A stretch of DNA of 64,000 nt from Dyadobacter sp. Leaf189 (GCF_001424405.1 NZ_LMPS01000001.1:555999-619998), one strand, 5' to 3'; counted from the first letter of the stretch, positions 27,642 to 37,311 are shown. The notes: generated by a model not told the origin, from the letters alone. Made by a program: numbers and translations.

Positions 27642-28319
27642 TCAAATACGTTTAAAGCAATGGCCAGCCATCTTCCCAGTGGCATCAACGGCTCCATTAC
27701 CGGATTTCGATTTGGAAGCGGTTTTTGGAACACTCGCCAGGGTATACCATTCCTGCGGATCAGTTGCAATCGCTTTCGCATCCGGATTTAGTTTGACAAG
27801 CTTAATGCCATTCCAGAATGACCCGAACGACAGCCACGGCTGCTTACTTTCGTCCAGTATTAAATTTGGATCAATTGCATTCCATTCATCTCTTCCGCTC
27901 ACGGATTCCACAACTTGCTGGTGATCGGTCCAGTGGTAATCCGGACTTTTTGGATCCAGGGCTTTATTAGTGGCCAACCCAATGCAGGAGCGTTTTTTAC
28001 CGAAAGTAGAAATGGAATAATAGAGATAATACAGGCCATTGTGAAACGAAATGTCCGGTGCCCAAATCTGTCCTTTAAATCCCGGAACTGCTTTTACGGC
28101 CCATTCCGGCGGGGATGCGAAGACGGGCTTTTCTTTCTTCCAATTCTCCATATCCTTTGACGACCAGATCGTTATTCCGCGTCCGGTGGTGAAAGCGTAG
28201 TAAGTTCCATCCTGCCGGATCATCACAGGATCGTGCGCAGGAATGTTCTTAAACAAAGAATCCTGGGCGCAGGATATTTTAGCGCCCAGGATCAGTATCA
28301 GAAAAGCAATGTGCTTCAT
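27642..28319 (-). pseudogene. C-terminally truncated GH43 arabinan-hydrolase-like protein
   Basis: The 225-aa product has a signal peptide (1-18, KISCAQ) and the first part of a GH43 five-bladed propeller related to endo-1,5-alpha-L-arabinanases. Present are Asp30 (AHDPVMI, general base), WAPDISFHNG, and Asp150 (NAIDPNLILDE, pKa modulator). The reading diverges at SGNGAVDATGKM near residue 207. Family members have a Glu there (the general acid, in a GNGAxEAP-like context) followed by about 100 further residues. Those last blades are missing and the frame ends 6 bp from the AraC start. A deletion removing the 3' part is the simplest explanation, so activity is unlikely. Confidence 0.75.
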
Positions 28320-28322
28320 TGA

Positions 28323-31300
28323 TTATTTACTTAAAACAGCCTGCTCTTTGATCACCTTCATATTGCCCTTCATCAGTCTCCAGTGACCCGGGAATGTGCA
28401 GACGTATGGATAATCGCCAACCTGATCAGGCACGACAAATTTCAGCCGGAAAGTTTGTCCCGGATTCACAAGCGGCGTTGCGGCCAGTACTTGCGGGATG
28501 TTCGGAACATAGTTCTTCTCAGCACCGTCTTTCGCCGTGATCATTTTGTCAGCAGCAGCACCAATAATCTCAGTTGATTTTTGTTTTCCAATTACCACAT
28601 TATGCTGCATGGCATCAGGATTTTCAAAGACCAGCTCAACCGTTTTACCAGCAATTGCAGTAAATTCGGTCACACTGAATTTCATCTCCTCGCGGATCGC
28701 CTTAATCTGCACAATTTGCACATTCGGATCGGTTGTAGTCTCTTCCTTGATTCCGTAGGATTCCAGGAATGGCGTCAATTTACTGCTCAGATCGTCGGTA
28801 ACGCTGGTTTTCAGCGAAGCCAGCAATTTCTTGCCTTCGTCATTTGTAGTTTCTTTGCGTTTTGGATTCCATGATCCCAATACACCCTTGAAAACCGCAT
28901 TACGTCCCTGCGGATCGAGTGTCTGCGCTGTTTTCAGCAGATCCAGCACCTCATTTCCGCTGGCGTAAGAAGCATAACCGCGCGTCGCGCGTTCCAAGGC
29001 AAAGTCCGACAAACGATCCAGTCTGCGTACCTCGAAGCTTTTGCTCATGGTATTGTTCTTGTTCTCGTCTTTTTCCGGAACCACATTGTCCACATCCACA
29101 GTCGCCGTGATTGTTACTTTACCAGCTTCATCGGAGGTAAAGCCGAATCCTGAGCGCCACGGACCGTTATTTCCTTCGGTAAGCTTTACCGTTTCGCCGG
29201 GAGCAATACCGTTGTTCAACTGGCGGCTCACGTAATTACTATTTAGCGAGCGGCTTCTCACACCCACGTTCACAACAGGTACCAGCTCTTTTGGAACTGC
29301 GACACTACCCTGATTGGTGATTTCGATTGTTACCCGCGCATATTCACGAACATAAGGCGTAGTAGGTTCAATCGTGATATTAGTAATCGCCAGCTCGGCT
29401 GAACCTTGCGTGGTCACTTTGCTTGCACTGTGGTTATCATGGTTCATGGTTGAATGATCCATCGGCTTGGCAGCTTCCGCTTTTTGAGCAGTTGCAGTAG
29501 TCGAGCCTCCTTTACCGGCGCGTTGTGCCAGGTATTTTTTACGGAGCGCACCGTCGTGTGAGTTCAAAACTGCGGCAAATGCATCGGGCATCCAGCGATC
29601 GTCGGCTTGTGCGTAAGTATCAAGCAATGTCAAAACTGCTGTTTCCACTTCCGGAGTCAAAGGAATATCTGCAAAACGTAGCAACGAATTCATCGCAACC
29701 AATGCATCTTTATCATGCAAAGCGTCGGCTGCAAGCAATGTTTGTGCGGTAGCTGGTGTGGAAGGCAAGACCTGAACAGCCGTTTTGCGTACATCCGCGG
29801 CAGGGTGTTTCAAAGCTTCGGTCACTGCCGCCAAAACCTGCGGATCTTCGATGGCATTCAAGCCGTGCAAAGTCCACAAAGCATGGATAGCAGCAGTATT
29901 CAGGCCAATTTCGTCCACTGATTTGTCTTTAACCAGTTCCACCAGTTTGCCCACAACATCTTTATTATTACGCTCCACCAGCAAACGTTGCGCGTGCCGG
30001 CGCCACAGCATATTGGTGTTTTTCAATGTGGCAACCAGTTCGTCAGGACGGTTTTTGCTCAGCGAGATCGGCGTATATTTCGGCGCGTTTTTCCATGCAA
30101 TGCGGTACAAGCGACCGTGGGTAAAGTCACGCAGAGGTGTTTCATAAGCGTTTCCTGCACCATTTTCAGATCCTTTCGGAGTCGGGTTGTGCTGGATAAT
30201 ATAGCTGTACCAGTCTGCTACCCAAACTGCGCCGTCAGGCCCCACTTCTGCAAATACAGGAGCTACCCATTCGTCCGCACCGGCAAGCAGGTTAAAGCCC
30301 AGCTTGTCCTCGAAATCGGTACCTTTTTTGTCCATGAAATTCTGGTGCAAAATGTGTCCCGTAGGTTCAGAAACGAATGCCACTTTGTTCCAATACTTTT
30401 TAGGATAAGCACGGGCGGTATAAAAATTATGTCCTGCCGCAGCTGTAAATCCACCGAATACGTCAACCTGACGCACTTTTGGCGTAATTGGCTGCATATC
30501 TTTATGCGTATCCGTGCTCCGGCCGCCGTTATCTACCTTACTTTCTCCAAAATAACGGTTCGGGATTGCTGAATACCAGCCGTGGGAGTTGTTGGCAGTG
30601 GAACCAAACAGGTCGCCGCTTTCATTGAAACCCAGGCCCCAGGTATTGTTAGAAGTTTTGGTCACAATTTCCATATCAGAACCATCTGGCTTGAAGCGGA
30701 AAAGTGCTTGTCCAAAGTTCAGTGAATCGCTTTTTCCAACTTTACCTTTGAATCCTGAATAACCAACCGAACCATAAACCCAGTTGTCGAAACCGTAATG
30801 CAGGTTAGAAGGTCCCGCGTGGGTATCTCCTGTTCCAAAACCAGAGAAAAGAATCTTCTTAACGTCCGCTTTGTCATCACCGTCGGTATCCTGTAAAAAC
30901 AGCATGTGCGGAGCCTGTGAAACAACGAGGCCACCATTTGCGAAAGTCAGACCGGTTGGGATACTCAGATCGTCGGAAAACTTCGTGAATTTGTCTGCTT
31001 TACCGTCTTTGTTCGTGTCCTCGCAAATCAGGATATAGTCGCTTCCGCCGGTATCTTTTCTTTCGTTCGGATAATCTTTGGTGATCAAAACAAACAATCT
31101 GCCGCGCTCATCCCACGTCATCGCGATAGGGTGCATTACGTCAGGTTCGTGTGCAAAAACGTCCAATGTAAAGTCAACAGGGATCTGAATATGCTTCACC
31201 GATTCTTCCGGCGAAAGTGGTAACTGCTGCATTTGAGGTCCAGGGCGCTGCTCGTAGTTGGGCAACTTGGCTTCGCGATATTCAAATGGTTTCGGCGCCA

Positions 31301-32084
31301 AAGCGGCCAATGCTTTTTTAGCATCGTCGTTTACTGCCCACAGAATACCTTTTTCGATCAGGTCCTGAAAGCCAGGAACTGCCCAGGTACGTTCGTCGTG
31401 ACCGTAAGCGGTGTAAAAAATGCGGCCTTTCCCGTGCGTTCTCACCCAGGTATAAGGTTCTTTCTGTACGCCCGGCTTGTCTTTCGCCTGGTCTGCCTGG
31501 ATCGTACGTTCTGTTAAAACGATATTATCCGGCTGCAATTGATTGTGCAGGTAAGTCTCGTCGATCGTTTTAAACGGTTTCACACCTGCAATTGCTGGGT
31601 GATCGGGCTGCGTCCAAACGGGCTGAATGGTGTCAAAAGTGTGACGCCAGAACTGTCCGCCGATCAGCTTTACAACTTCCGGGTTATTGCGGAAACAGTA
31701 AGAAGCGCAGTGAATGGGGATAAAGCCTTTTCCGCTTGCAACATAGTCAAGCAATGCTTTTGCCTGCTGTGGTGCGATCGAATCCCAGTTTGCATACAGC
31801 ATGAGCGCGTCATACTTGTTGAGCGTCTCCGGATTCAGATCGTTCAGATCGTCGGTGTAAGTAAAATTGAAACCTTTCGGTCCCAATGCCGCCATGATCT
31901 GCGGCACACGCTCTGCGGGCTTATGGTGCCCGTTGTCGCCCAGAAACAGGATTTCCAGCCGTCGCGCCTTGGAAGCCTCACCTTTCGAAGATGCGCTTTT
32001 AACCGACGCATTCTGAGAGGAAGGCTGAGAGGCACAGCCCAGCAGGACTATACCAAGGATAAAGGATAACGCTTTAGTTTTCAT
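28323..32084 (-). CDS. ThuA / membrane-bound dehydrogenase / HEAT / CARDB-like / cupredoxin lipoprotein
   Basis: A 1253-aa exported lipoprotein (VLLGCASQ) paralogous to the gene at 11321-14842. Domains: ThuA (about 40-270), putative membrane-bound dehydrogenase propeller (about 300-690, CEDTNKDGKADK, HAGPSNLHYG), HEAT-like repeats (about 700-850), a short His/Met-rich linker (MDHSTMNHDNHS near 878), a CARDB-like beta-sandwich (about 895-1020, VTIEITNQGS, VDNVVPEKDENKNN) and a blue-copper domain (about 1118-1248) with His (DAMQHN), Cys (YVCTFPGHW), His and Met (RLMKGNM). No heme motif is present. The cupredoxin could act as an in-cis electron acceptor for sugar oxidation (inference). The truncated GH43 follows 3 bp after the stop. 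Confidence 0.87.
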   Translation of the reverse strand: MKTKALSFILGIVLLGCASQPSSQNASVKSASSKGEASKARRLEILFLGDNGHHKPAERVPQIMAALGPKGFNFTYTDDLNDLNPETLNKYDALMLYANWDSIAPQQAKALLDYVASGKGFIPIHCASYCFRNNPEVVKLIGGQFWRHTFDTIQPVWTQPDHPAIAGVKPFKTIDETYLHNQLQPDNIVLTERTIQADQAKDKPGVQKEPYTWVRTHGKGRIFYTAYGHDERTWAVPGFQDLIEKGILWAVNDDAKKALAALAPKPFEYREAKLPNYEQRPGPQMQQLPLSPEESVKHIQIPVDFTLDVFAHEPDVMHPIAMTWDERGRLFVLITKDYPNERKDTGGSDYILICEDTNKDGKADKFTKFSDDLSIPTGLTFANGGLVVSQAPHMLFLQDTDGDDKADVKKILFSGFGTGDTHAGPSNLHYGFDNWVYGSVGYSGFKGKVGKSDSLNFGQALFRFKPDGSDMEIVTKTSNNTWGLGFNESGDLFGSTANNSHGWYSAIPNRYFGESKVDNGGRSTDTHKDMQPITPKVRQVDVFGGFTAAAGHNFYTARAYPKKYWNKVAFVSEPTGHILHQNFMDKKGTDFEDKLGFNLLAGADEWVAPVFAEVGPDGAVWVADWYSYIIQHNPTPKGSENGAGNAYETPLRDFTHGRLYRIAWKNAPKYTPISLSKNRPDELVATLKNTNMLWRRHAQRLLVERNNKDVVGKLVELVKDKSVDEIGLNTAAIHALWTLHGLNAIEDPQVLAAVTEALKHPAADVRKTAVQVLPSTPATAQTLLAADALHDKDALVAMNSLLRFADIPLTPEVETAVLTLLDTYAQADDRWMPDAFAAVLNSHDGALRKKYLAQRAGKGGSTTATAQKAEAAKPMDHSTMNHDNHSASKVTTQGSAELAITNITIEPTTPYVREYARVTIEITNQGSVAVPKELVPVVNVGVRSRSLNSNYVSRQLNNGIAPGETVKLTEGNNGPWRSGFGFTSDEAGKVTITATVDVDNVVPEKDENKNNTMSKSFEVRRLDRLSDFALERATRGYASYASGNEVLDLLKTAQTLDPQGRNAVFKGVLGSWNPKRKETTNDEGKKLLASLKTSVTDDLSSKLTPFLESYGIKEETTTDPNVQIVQIKAIREEMKFSVTEFTAIAGKTVELVFENPDAMQHNVVIGKQKSTEIIGAAADKMITAKDGAEKNYVPNIPQVLAATPLVNPGQTFRLKFVVPDQVGDYPYVCTFPGHWRLMKGNMKVIKEQAVLSK

Positions 32085-32135
32085 CAGATAGTTTTGGCAA
32101 AATAGTGTTTATTAGTTTGGTAGCGTTTGCGCCCG

Positions 32136-32195
32136 CCCTTCGACTGCGCTCAGGGTGACAAAACAACCCTTGTCACCCTGAGCGCAGTCGAAGGG
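32136..32195. repeat. Perfect 25-bp inverted repeat, tcaccctgagcgcag family
   Basis: Arms 32136-32160 and 32171-32195 are exact reverse complements around a 10-nt loop. The element sits between the Gfo/Idh gene and the start of the second ThuA-fusion gene, both on the minus strand. The core is the same as in the 14.9-15.2 kb cluster. Confidence 0.93.
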
Positions 32196-32203
32196 ACGTG
32201 CGA

Positions 32204-33331
32204 CTACGCCAGCTCCTTAAAATCCGGCAGCTGGATCAACGCCCCACCTTGCAATGCTGATTCGTGCGCCAGGATACCTACGCTGGTCCAGTTGGCCGAT
32301 TGCCATGCATTCGGGAAAGGTTCGCGGTCTTCGATTAATGCGCTGATAAACTCGTGCGCCAAATGCGGGTGCGAGCCACCGTGGCCGCCGCCTTGTACAA
32401 ACGACAAATGCGCGTTTTCATCCAGGTTATAAACTCCCTTGCCGGTGAAATGCTGGATTTCTTCCGGTAAGTAATGTGCATAATCGGGAGTTGCTACTTT
32501 TTCAGCGATCTCGTGTTCGGGCTTTTTGGCAGTGTGGATCACGGGATCTTCACCTTCGATCAGCGGCCATTCGAAAGATTTTTTGCTTCCGTAAACCTCA
32601 AAACTTTCACGATACTGGCGCGCCACGTCGAATAACGAACGGTACACATAAGCTGATAAATCGCTGTCCTTAAATTTAATATGCGCCGATTCTACCGCAA
32701 ACGGCGAATTGTGGATCTTGGCCAGATCTTCGCTGATCGTTCCTGAGCCGAAGCACGAAACGTATTCTGCTTCCAGTTTCAGCAAACCTGCTACCGGGCC
32801 CACGCAGTGCGTTGCATAATGCATCGGAGGCAACCCCGGCCAGTAGTCAGGCCAGCCTTCCATATCCTGCTGGTGACTCGCTTTCAGGAACTGAACTTTA
32901 CCAAGCTCACCTTTTTCATATAACTCTTTGACAAACAGAAACTCACGTGCGTAAACCACGGTTTCCATCATCATGTATTTTTTGCCGGATTCTTTGGTCG
33001 CTTTCACGATCTCAATGCAATCCTCTACGCTCGTCGCCATTGGTACGGTACAAGCCACATGCTTTCCGGCGCGCAATGCTTTCAAAGTCTGCTCTGCGTG
33101 GTTGGGGATCGGGGAGTTGATGTGAACCGCGTCTACATTCGGGTCGGCGAGCAGCTCGTCGTAGCTTGTGTAGCGTACATCGATTCCGTATTGGTCACCA
33201 ATTTCATTTAATTTAGATTCTGTACGCTGACAGATCGCGTACATATTCGCATTGGGATGTTGCTGATAAATAGGAATAAACTCGGCCCCAAAGCCTAATC
33301 CAACAATCGCAACATTAATTTTTTGAGACAT
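32204..33331 (-). CDS. Gfo/Idh/MocA family oxidoreductase
   Basis: A 375-aa NAD(P)-dependent sugar oxidoreductase without signal peptide. The Rossmann N-domain starts NVAIVGLGFGAEFIPIYQQH; DAVHINSPIPNHAEQTLKAL and GKHVACTVPMATS follow, the last carrying an unusual CTVPMA in place of the common CEKPxA lysine motif. The C-domain contains the histidine-rich block SFVQGGGHGGSHPHLAHEF. Loss of the catalytic-type Lys at that site is a departure from canonical family members and may alter chemistry. It lies upstream of the ThuA-fusion unit with only the palindrome between, and could act on the same sugar. Confidence 0.9.
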   Translation of the reverse strand: MSQKINVAIVGLGFGAEFIPIYQQHPNANMYAICQRTESKLNEIGDQYGIDVRYTSYDELLADPNVDAVHINSPIPNHAEQTLKALRAGKHVACTVPMATSVEDCIEIVKATKESGKKYMMMETVVYAREFLFVKELYEKGELGKVQFLKASHQQDMEGWPDYWPGLPPMHYATHCVGPVAGLLKLEAEYVSCFGSGTISEDLAKIHNSPFAVESAHIKFKDSDLSAYVYRSLFDVARQYRESFEVYGSKKSFEWPLIEGEDPVIHTAKKPEHEIAEKVATPDYAHYLPEEIQHFTGKGVYNLDENAHLSFVQGGGHGGSHPHLAHEFISALIEDREPFPNAWQSANWTSVGILAHESALQGGALIQLPDFKELA

Positions 33332-33568
33332 ACTAATAGGATATTGGTTAATTGTTCAGTTTTATCAATGTTAAAAAACAGTCAATAAACGTATTCAGAC
33401 CCGCTGACGGGCTTGTAAGTAGATGATTTTAAACAAAATAAGGGGATATTCAGTAATACAATTTTAAAGCAAAATAATGCTAAAAACTTTACGTCTTTTG
33501 ATTAGTACTGACTGTTTTTTGACCATCATTTTGTTAATATATAGTTTTTAGGAAAAAATTGATACAAA

Positions 33569-34186
33569 ATGAATACGAATGCAATCGATATCTCGGGTAA
33601 TATCAGGCCAGCCACACCGGAAGATGCCGCAGCCGTAGCGCCGCTGCTGATTCTGGCGATGGGGCACATTGCAGGAATTTTCGCCCGATCGGGTAACCAT
33701 GCAGATGCAATACCTTTTTTTACTCACTTTTTTGAAACCCGGGGAAACCAATACAGCTTCGAAAACACATTGGTATTTGAAGATGAAAACGGTGTAACGG
33801 GTTCCATTACTGGCTACGACGGCGCGTTATTGCATCAGCTCAGACAACCTGTGCTCGACCTGATCCGAAAAACGCAACCCGATTTCAATCCTTCTGACGA
33901 AACCGAGGCAGGCGAGTATTATATCGATTGTGTGAATGTGCATCCGGAGCATCAGGGTAAGGGTATTGGCAAAAAACTGATCAAGGCTTTTTGTGAAAGA
34001 GCAGCTCAGCTAGGCTATAAAAGAGTAGGGCTGATCGTAGACCAGGTAAACCCAGCCGCGAAGCGATTGTATGAAAATCTAAGTTTCAAGATCATCGGGC
34101 AAAAAGACTTCATAGGCCACCGCTACCACCACATGATCTCCGAAACAACAACCAATGACCAAATGACAACTAGTGACAATCAATGA
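33569..34186 (+). CDS. GNAT family N-acetyltransferase
   Basis: A 205-aa acetyltransferase with an N-terminal IRPATPEDAAAVAPLL start of the fold. The acetyl-CoA-binding segment is VNVHPEHQGKGIGKKLIKAF near residue 125, followed by GLIVDQVNPAAKRLYENLSF. The last 15 residues are a Thr/Asp/Gln-rich tail (TNDQMTTSDNQ) that looks dispensable. The target is unknown. It is upstream of the GH125 gene with an 85-bp gap. The 237-bp gap upstream (33332-33568) is AT-rich leader sequence for two divergent genes with no clear operator. Confidence 0.88.
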   Translation: MNTNAIDISGNIRPATPEDAAAVAPLLILAMGHIAGIFARSGNHADAIPFFTHFFETRGNQYSFENTLVFEDENGVTGSITGYDGALLHQLRQPVLDLIRKTQPDFNPSDETEAGEYYIDCVNVHPEHQGKGIGKKLIKAFCERAAQLGYKRVGLIVDQVNPAAKRLYENLSFKIIGQKDFIGHRYHHMISETTTNDQMTTSDNQ

Positions 34187-34271
34187 CCACAAACAACGCC
34201 CCCTTCCTTCCAGTTTTTCCCTAAATTGCTTCATTATAATTTTTTAAAAACTCAATTCCTGAAATAACATA

Positions 34272-35702
34272 ATGCTTCAACGCAGAACATTCCTCAAAAC
34301 TGGCGCATTGGCTGTTGCCGGTGCATCTATATCCGATTGGTCTTTTGCCAAAAATGCTGCTGATTTCCCTGTTGTGCGCATTCCGGCTGATAAGCGCAGC
34401 TTTACAAGTACGGCCGTGGAGGCGACTATTACGCGGATGAAAAAGGTGATCAAAGATCCCGAACTCGCGTGGATGTTTGAAAACTGCTTTCCGAATACAA
34501 TTGATACCACCGTCCATTTTAAAATGGAAAATGGCAAGCCCGATACTTTCGTGATCACGGGAGATATTGATGCAATGTGGCTCCGTGACAGCACAGCGCA
34601 GGTTTGGCCCTATTTGCCGCTTTTGAAAGAAGATCAGAAACTGAAAGATATGGTAGCGGGACTGATCAACCGTCAGACAAAATGCATTATCATAGATCCT
34701 TATGCCAATGCATTTTACGACCGGCCGAAAGAAAGTGAATGGACGAAAGACCACACCGAAATGAAACCCATGCTGCACGAGCGTAAATGGGAGCTGGATT
34801 CGCTTTGCTACACCATTCGCCTGGCCTATAATTATTGGAAAATTACCGGCGATACCACGCCATTTGATGCGGATTGGGTGAAAGCGGCTGGTTTGATCCT
34901 GAAAACGTGCAAAGAGCAGCAGCGGAAAGACGGTCCCGGACCTTACAAATTTGGTCGAACTACTGCCTGGTCGACTGACACTGTTCCTGGAAATGGTTAC
35001 GGTAACCCGATCAAGCCCAATGGATTGATCGCGAGTACATTCCGTCCGTCCGACGACGCGGCGATGTACCCGTTTTTTGTTCCTTCCAATTTCTTTGCGG
35101 TCGTTTCTTTCAGGGAAATTGCCGAAATTTTGGAGAAGCTGGGCGGCGGCAATGCAAAAGTGGCGGCTGATTTCAAAGCGCTGGCAACCGAAGTTGAAAC
35201 TGCATTGAAGAAGTTCGCAGTATACCCGCACCCTGAATTTGGCAAGATCTACGCATTTGAAGTCGACGGATTTGGCAACTACCTTTTAATGGACGACGCC
35301 GGTATACCCGGGCTGATCAGTATGCCATACCTGGGCGCGATGTCCGTGAAGGACCCTATTTATATCAATACCAGAAAGTTTGTTCTCAGCGATTCCAACC
35401 CTTATTTCTTTAAAGGAAAAGCAGGGGAGGGGCTGGGCAGTCCGCATACATTGGTGAACCAGATCTGGCCCATGGGCATTATTGCCCGCGCGATCACTTC
35501 CACCGACGAAAAGGAAATCGAAGCCCAGCTAAAACTCCTAAAAACCACCCATAACCACACCGGATTCATGCATGAATCTTTTGATAAAGACAACGATGCG
35601 AAGTTTACGCGGAAGTGGTTTGCCTGGGTGAATACGTTATTTGGGGAGTTGATTTTGAAGCTGGAAAAAGAGCGGCCGCATTTGCTGACGAAGGTTTATT
35701 GA
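34272..35702 (+). CDS. GH125 family exo-alpha-1,6-mannosidase
   Basis: A 476-aa exported (alpha/alpha)6-barrel hydrolase. The N-terminus has a twin-arginine-type signal (QRRTFLKTGALAVAGA). Family motifs include GDIDAMWLRDSTAQVWPYL near residue 98, GRTTAWSTDTVPGNGYGNP, SPHTLVNQIWPMGII and MHESFDKDN near the C-terminus. Family knowledge points to removal of non-reducing alpha-1,6-mannose, usually from N-glycans or mannans, in the periplasm. No other mannosidase is adjacent, so the enzyme may serve a pathway encoded elsewhere. Confidence 0.92.
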   Translation: MLQRRTFLKTGALAVAGASISDWSFAKNAADFPVVRIPADKRSFTSTAVEATITRMKKVIKDPELAWMFENCFPNTIDTTVHFKMENGKPDTFVITGDIDAMWLRDSTAQVWPYLPLLKEDQKLKDMVAGLINRQTKCIIIDPYANAFYDRPKESEWTKDHTEMKPMLHERKWELDSLCYTIRLAYNYWKITGDTTPFDADWVKAAGLILKTCKEQQRKDGPGPYKFGRTTAWSTDTVPGNGYGNPIKPNGLIASTFRPSDDAAMYPFFVPSNFFAVVSFREIAEILEKLGGGNAKVAADFKALATEVETALKKFAVYPHPEFGKIYAFEVDGFGNYLLMDDAGIPGLISMPYLGAMSVKDPIYINTRKFVLSDSNPYFFKGKAGEGLGSPHTLVNQIWPMGIIARAITSTDEKEIEAQLKLLKTTHNHTGFMHESFDKDNDAKFTRKWFAWVNTLFGELILKLEKERPHLLTKVY

Positions 35703-35724
35703 AATCTTAGTTGTTTCAATGTTC

Positions 35725-35780
35725 TTGTCACACTGAGCGGAGTCGAAGTGCATGCACTTCGACTCCGCTCAGTGTGACAA
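35725..35780. repeat. Perfect 56-bp palindrome, variant of the tcac-ctgagcg family
   Basis: Arms 35725-35752 and 35753-35780 are exact reverse complements with no spacer. The core reads tcacactgagcggagtcgaag, a sister sequence (cactgagcggag) of the ccctgagcgcag core at the other loci. It lies 22 bp after the GH125 stop. The rest of the 256-bp gap up to 35958 shows no gene. Confidence 0.93.
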
Positions 35781-35958
35781 AGGGACGTGCACAACGCCTT
35801 TACTTGCAAATGGTGTAGCGCTTGTACCACTCGGCGCTTGGCTATGTGTAAAACAAAACAGCCACCTACGAATCATCAATAACCACCTCCCACTAATTAC
35901 TTTCTCGATTTCTGAATGATCATTTAGAGTTTGGGCTTTTAACCAAACTTAGTTTCAA

Positions 35959-36954
35959 ATGGACATCAGGCACTTCATTCTTATATTATTGCTAACGCCA
36001 GCTTTTTGCATCGCTCAGAAAGACTACGTGCGTTTTTCGGGTAGAATAGAAAACCGGAATAGCGACACAGTAATGATCTTTTCAAATACGAAGGTTGTTA
36101 AGACTTTTCTGGTTGATAAAAACGGAAATTTTTCAGACACTATTCAAGTGCATGATGGGCTTTATGCACTTTCAGATAATGTCGAAATGACGACTGTTTT
36201 CCTGAAAAATGGCTTGGATATCCGTGTAAAATTTGACGGGAAAAAATTCAATGAATCTATTCAGTACGAGGGTGTCGGAGGTAAGGAGAACAACTATCTG
36301 GCTAACCTTATCCGGCTGGACGAGCAGTTCGACGAGCAGCAGGAAGCACTGGATGATGAAACACAGTTTGCCGAACTTGTTAATAAAAAGAGAGATCAGC
36401 AGTTGTTGGAATTAACCGACGGCAGTTTCGATGCGGATTTTGTGCGACATGAAAAGGAGCTATTAATGCAGAATGCGGAAGGGGCGAAGGCAAGCTTTGC
36501 CAAGAAAATGGTTATAAAGCGACTCAGGAACGCAAAATCGCCTGCGTTTTCTTACGAGAACATCGAGGGAGGAGTGACCAAACTGGAAGATTTCAAAGAA
36601 AAGTTCGTATTCATCGATCTCTGGGCGACATGGTGCGCGCCGTGCATTGCTGAAATTCCACATTTGAAAAATGCGCAAGAAAGATACAAGGGCAAGAAAG
36701 TTGTGTTTGTAAGTCTTTCTGTTGATTACCAGAAAAATCACGATAAATGGAAGAAGTTTGTTATGGAGAAAAATCTTACCGGTGTGCAGGTCATAGCGGA
36801 CAAGGCGTGGCAATCTCAGTTTATAAAGGATTATGCGGTATCCTCAATTCCCCGGTTTATCCTTATCGATCCGGAAGGCAAGGTGCTGAATGCAGACGCG
36901 CCGAGGCCTTCTTCTCATGAGTTTATTGATGAACTTGATAAGTTGTTGAATTAG
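35959..36954 (+). CDS. TlpA-like thioredoxin-fold protein
   Basis: A 331-aa exported protein with a signal peptide (1-19, AFCIAQ). A beta-rich N-terminal region (about 20-110, RFSGRIENRNSDTVMIFSN) resembles the DUF4369-like domain common in Bacteroidota disulfide reductases. A helical linker follows, then a TlpA/AhpC-TSA thioredoxin domain (about 190-331) with the redox motif WATWCAPC near residue 222 and the cis-Pro in VSSIPRFILID. It probably reduces or isomerises periplasmic disulfides. It is followed by a stem-loop terminator and appears monocistronic. Confidence 0.9.
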   Translation: MDIRHFILILLLTPAFCIAQKDYVRFSGRIENRNSDTVMIFSNTKVVKTFLVDKNGNFSDTIQVHDGLYALSDNVEMTTVFLKNGLDIRVKFDGKKFNESIQYEGVGGKENNYLANLIRLDEQFDEQQEALDDETQFAELVNKKRDQQLLELTDGSFDADFVRHEKELLMQNAEGAKASFAKKMVIKRLRNAKSPAFSYENIEGGVTKLEDFKEKFVFIDLWATWCAPCIAEIPHLKNAQERYKGKKVVFVSLSVDYQKNHDKWKKFVMEKNLTGVQVIADKAWQSQFIKDYAVSSIPRFILIDPEGKVLNADAPRPSSHEFIDELDKLLN

Positions 36955-36967
36955 TTACTGATAAAGA

Positions 36968-37007
36968 GAATAGCGAGGATCGATTTGTAAATACATCTTC
37001 GCTATTC
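36968..37007 (+). terminator. Intrinsic terminator after the TlpA-like gene
   Basis: Arms 36968-36980 and 36995-37007 pair over 13 bp with one G-U position and a 14-nt loop, 13 nt after the stop; the sequence continues cactttt. The T-run is short. Confidence 0.7.
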
Positions 37008-37035
37008 ACTTTTACATGCATTCCTTGTTCTAACC

Positions 37036-37311
37036 CTACCTTGAATTCCCATCCAACTTCGCAATCAGCGTAGTAACCCGAAGTTGATTGACAATGTGAA
37101 CCCGCATTTCAGGAGTTACCCGGACAAGGTTTTCGCTGAATAGAAAACTCTCTACCATCACATTTAGTGACTCGATCATTTCACTGGCAGTGTCGGTTTC
37201 AAAAAACTCCTTCACGACTTGGTATTGCTTTATCAATGCATTTTCCCGACCGTTAAAATCAGATTTCATGCCGGTAGCTTCCTGGGATTTTGATTCATAC
37301 AGTGTGTCCAT
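37036..37311 (-). CDS. Hypothetical protein (91 aa)
   Basis: A small, predominantly helical cytoplasmic protein with segments ALIKQYQVVKEFFETDTASE, MIESLNVMVESFLFS and VRVTPEMRVHIVNQLRVTT. I recognise no family. It lies in an AT-rich patch of small genes (37.0-38.6 kb) and has its own 120-bp leader. The composition supports coding. Confidence 0.6.
   Translation of the reverse strand: MDTLYESKSQEATGMKSDFNGRENALIKQYQVVKEFFETDTASEMIESLNVMVESFLFSENLVRVTPEMRVHIVNQLRVTTLIAKLDGNSR

Noticed and set aside
34221..35231. 336-codon open frame on the minus strand opposite the GH125 gene
   Set aside because: It is antisense to a clear GH125 enzyme with all family motifs; its Arg/His/Phe-rich product resembles no protein.
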